Shown here: positions 61,346 to 64,000 of the stretch, in pieces
How positions within the stretch are numbered: the stretch's first letter is position 1
Layout: every line of letters begins with the position of its first letter
Source of the DNA: Colius striatus
Lineage: Eukaryota > Chordata > Aves > Coliiformes > Coliidae
Reading direction: 5' to 3'
NCBI RefSeq assembly: GCF_028858725.1
Contig: NC_084773.1
Span: forward strand, 19,290,850 to 19,354,849
DNA length: 64,000 bases
The notes under the pieces: generated by a model
Told to the model about the DNA's origin: nothing
Database searches by the model: none
What the model saw: only the letters and a program-made list of their open reading frames with translations
Position numbers and translations under genes: made by a program

Positions 61346-63289
61346 TCATTTGAGTTTACATGACTTATGAGGTGGTTCATTTTTATCATCTTTAAATAAT
61401 TGAGAATGGAAGGCAACTGAGGAGGTTGTCTGGGTGCCTCGGTTCAAAAAGGAAGCTCTGGATTCTAACCAGAGATTCTGGGGAACATTTATCCTTTTAC
61501 TATATGTCCCACTGCGATGCTTCCCTGTCCCCATTTATACCTGCAAACAGGTATTTGTAGGTGTTAGTGCAAACACTGAGCTTTGCCTCTGAAAGACAGG
61601 AAAGCAAAATTGCTTCTGGGATGCTCTTTTGGGGAACCACTGAGAATTCTTCAAAAAACAAAAGAAAATCTCATTCAGCATAAAAAGGCAAGCATAAGGA
61701 CATAATAAATGGATTGCTTATCAGTTCCTTGCATCATATTAATACTACAGCCAACAGTAAAGTCTGCAGACATTATATTGGAACAAAGGAAATGATACCA
61801 GGGGTTTTGTTTGAGAAGAGTTTGCTTGTCAAGCCCTGCAATATGTGGTTTGCTTTATTTGCTGGCTAATGTGAGGCCAGCTGAACAGCAGCTCTGGTTT
61901 GCACAGGGAGTCTTCTCTTTCCCAGTACATTGGTTTATTTTGGGATATTATTTGAAAGATAGTAAGATCTCAAAGTGATGCTTTAATGTCCCAAATTGTT
62001 ATGGCTTAAACAACCAAAGTATTGTCCATGCATCACATGAAGTGGTGACTCAGGAAGCCAAAAGCCCAATTCTGTTTTTCTGCCCTCCAAGCAATAAAAG
62101 ACACGGCAGTGGTGAGGATGTTAAATTTGGCAACACAACAGACAGGTACCTGCTAGGAGGCTGCTAAAATAGCAGTTGTGTGGGGCTGGTGATGTACAAC
62201 ATGGGAAATGCAGCTCTACCTGCTGAATTGGATCTGCTCCTCCTACTCTGTCTGATTTCTGTATTGACTTCTGTAAGAGGCAGGAGAAAGGACCAAATGC
62301 TGAGGCTATTCTTACATTTTTAGTGACGAGACTAGGTTCATTAAAGCTCTCATCAAATGGCTTTCAGTTACTATCCCACTGACTTGTATTTGAATTGATG
62401 ACCTTGAGATGAAAGGCTTTTTATTCTATTACCCATCTCCTCAGCCATCAAGTCTTTAATATGCCGTGTAAAATCAGTTTTCAGATGCTATTTCTTTTAT
62501 ATAATATTGTCATATATTATTAACAATGTCTGATTTTGAGTGCTACTAGCTATAATTGTGCATAATGCTACCTTTTGTTATTCCTGTTGTTTCAAATGTT
62601 CCTGCTGTATTACTATGTACTTGTAGACAAGGAGAAAATAGATTGGTAATAGACTATAATCCAAGTTTATAAATGAGCTAATAAAATCACATACAAATAC
62701 AAAGTTAGAATAAATTCAGCCTCACCAAAGCTTGTGTATTACTTCAGTAAATTGAAAGATAAAATTCTGGTGTAATGCTGAAATAAGCTTTCCTGCAAAG
62801 TACTGTACAGGACTACCAAATGCAGAGTAAATGAAGAACAATGAATAAGGATCACAATGAATTAAGAGTATTACATGCCACATTTTTCTTCCTCAATAGC
62901 TTTTCCCTAAAGATAGTGTAGAGTACACCATGTTAAGAAACCAGCTTATAGAGAAGTGTTAAACAGAAGTGTAAGAGGGTAGCTTTAACCGTTTTGGTAT
63001 TCTTTGGTTGATTTTCTTAGGAAAAGGTGAATCTGGCAGCACTGGGATAAAGAAGTGCCTTGTGAGCAAATTCTTTGCAATCTCTCAAGTGTGGATTGCT
63101 AATGGTATATATTTGATCTGACTTGCAAGTATGTAATATGAATTTCAAAACAAATATGATATGCAGCTGGTGCTGACCTGGGCATCAGTAGTCAGTTGTG
63201 CCAAATTAAATGGTTCTTTTAACCTTGTTTTGTTCCAGAGTAGGTAACATTTCTGTAAGATTTTATTTCTAGGCTTTTGATACTAAAAG
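61346..63289. other. AT-rich non-coding tract
   Basis: No gene or repeat family recognised. A TATA-rich patch lies at about 62500-62525. Confidence 0.5.
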
Positions 63290-63895
63290 TATTAGAATAC
63301 AAATCTGGTACAAGATCTTAAGGGGTCATCCAGTTCAGCTGCAGGACCACTCTGTATAGCCTCCCTATAGGAGAGATATTTATGTCAAGGTCTTTTTAGA
63401 AACTTCCAGTGATAGGTCCCAGCAGCTTCCTTGGAGAGAATGTACTAAAATGATGAACTGTCTATATAGCTCAGAAATCTTTTCCTAATGTCTGTCCTTA
63501 ATTTTCCTTTCTGTAAATTAGGGCAGTCACTACTCATACTCACAAAGTACAACTCAGTGTAGTTTTCTTAGTTAATGCCTGTTCTGTATTGGAATATTGC
63601 TACTACGTCTACTTTTCAGTCTATTCTCTTTATAGAGTGATGAAATATCCTTCTTTCTAGGTCACATTTTCTAAATCTCATATGAATAATTACCTCCTGT
63701 GTCCTGTGGTTAACATCTGCTAATATTTCCCCAAACACCACTTGTCTCCCTGGCAGCAGACTCGCGTCGCTGACTCATGTTTAGGTTTTATCCTTTCTAA
63801 CCTCTCCACTCTCTCTATATTGCTGCCTACCCAATAAAGTGTGTTTTAAAGTTTGCATTTGATAATTCCTAAAATAGATATGACTTTGCATATCT
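63290..63895 (-). mobile_element. Ancient CR1 (L3-like) 3' region, minus strand
   Basis: Antisense order typical of the oldest sauropsid CR1 group. AGGGGTCATCCAGTTCAGCTGCAG is followed by CTTCCAGTGATAGGTCCCAGC and CTTTTCCTAATGTCTGTCC. GTCACATTTTCTAAATCTCAT corresponds to 'ggtcatgttttctagacc'. GCTGACTCATGTTTAGGTTTT corresponds to 'gttgactcatatttagctt', and AAAGTTTGCATTTGATAATTCC to 'tactttgcatttgtcctt'. It is heavily diverged but collinear over about 600 bp. Confidence 0.72.
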
Positions 63896-64000
63896 TTTTA
63901 TGAAATTATCATTGTGATTTCAGATGGGTTTTTTTTCTAAAGCATTGAGATGATTTGCTATGCTAGTGCTGTCTCCAGAGTGCTTGCAGATCCTTCTTAC
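63896..64000. other. Window end, nothing recognised
   Basis: About 100 bases of AT-rich sequence after the ancient CR1. The repeat may extend further. Confidence 0.4.

Noticed and set aside
1..64000. CRISPR arrays, operons, bacterial insertion sequences, tRNA or rRNA genes, endogenous retrovirus LTR pairs
   Set aside because: No regularly spaced repeats, no tRNA cloverleaf with A/B boxes apart from the SINE head, no rRNA-like blocks and no paired LTRs were found by eye. The composition is plainly vertebrate nuclear DNA.

Overview
The window looks like nuclear DNA of a bird. The evidence is several copies of the avian CR1 non-LTR retrotransposon, recognised by their antisense 3' end (an ATCATAGAAT-like start, then GGAAAAGACCTTTAAGATCA-like text) and by decayed reverse-transcriptase and endonuclease remnants. 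There are also a few old MIR/CORE-SINE-like relics, CpG-depleted AT-rich DNA, and one classical CpG island. There are no operons, ribosome binding sites, CRISPR arrays or other prokaryotic features, and I recognise no complete protein-coding gene, rRNA or tRNA.

Layout. 1-26.4 kb is unique-looking intergenic or intronic DNA. It holds a probable MIR relic (10.4 kb), a C-rich segment that may be an old repeat (14.5-15.5 kb), two short perfect palindromes (16.3 and 16.7 kb), a CpG-retaining segment (17.4-17.9 kb) and a CR1 fragment (21.5 kb). 26.4-27.66 kb is a strong CpG island with clustered GC boxes, no evident TATA box and several possible splice donors on the plus strand. It is almost certainly a promoter and first exon, but the gene cannot be named from this sequence. 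27.7-64 kb would then be a long first intron, or several introns, of a plus-strand gene. It carries most of the transposons: a nested CR1 pair at 36.0-37.4 kb, a 1.8 kb internally deleted CR1 at 49.06-50.84 kb, and CR1 fragments at 59.9, 61.1 and 63.3 kb. MIR relics lie at 51.2 and 57.7 kb, and a (TA)n microsatellite at 34.97 kb.

The best candidates for functional sequence in that tract are short plus-strand segments with good splice-site context and an open frame. The leading one is 47,050-47,154: 105 nt, phase 0-0, directly downstream of an unusually CpG-rich patch. The second is 39,958-40,020: 63 nt, phase 0-0, with a long polypyrimidine tract and a GTAAGT donor. Neither peptide was recognised, so they are predictions to test.

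Nearly all long open frames in the window are chance frames, CpG-island shadows or decayed CR1 frames. No undescribed biological system could be supported.
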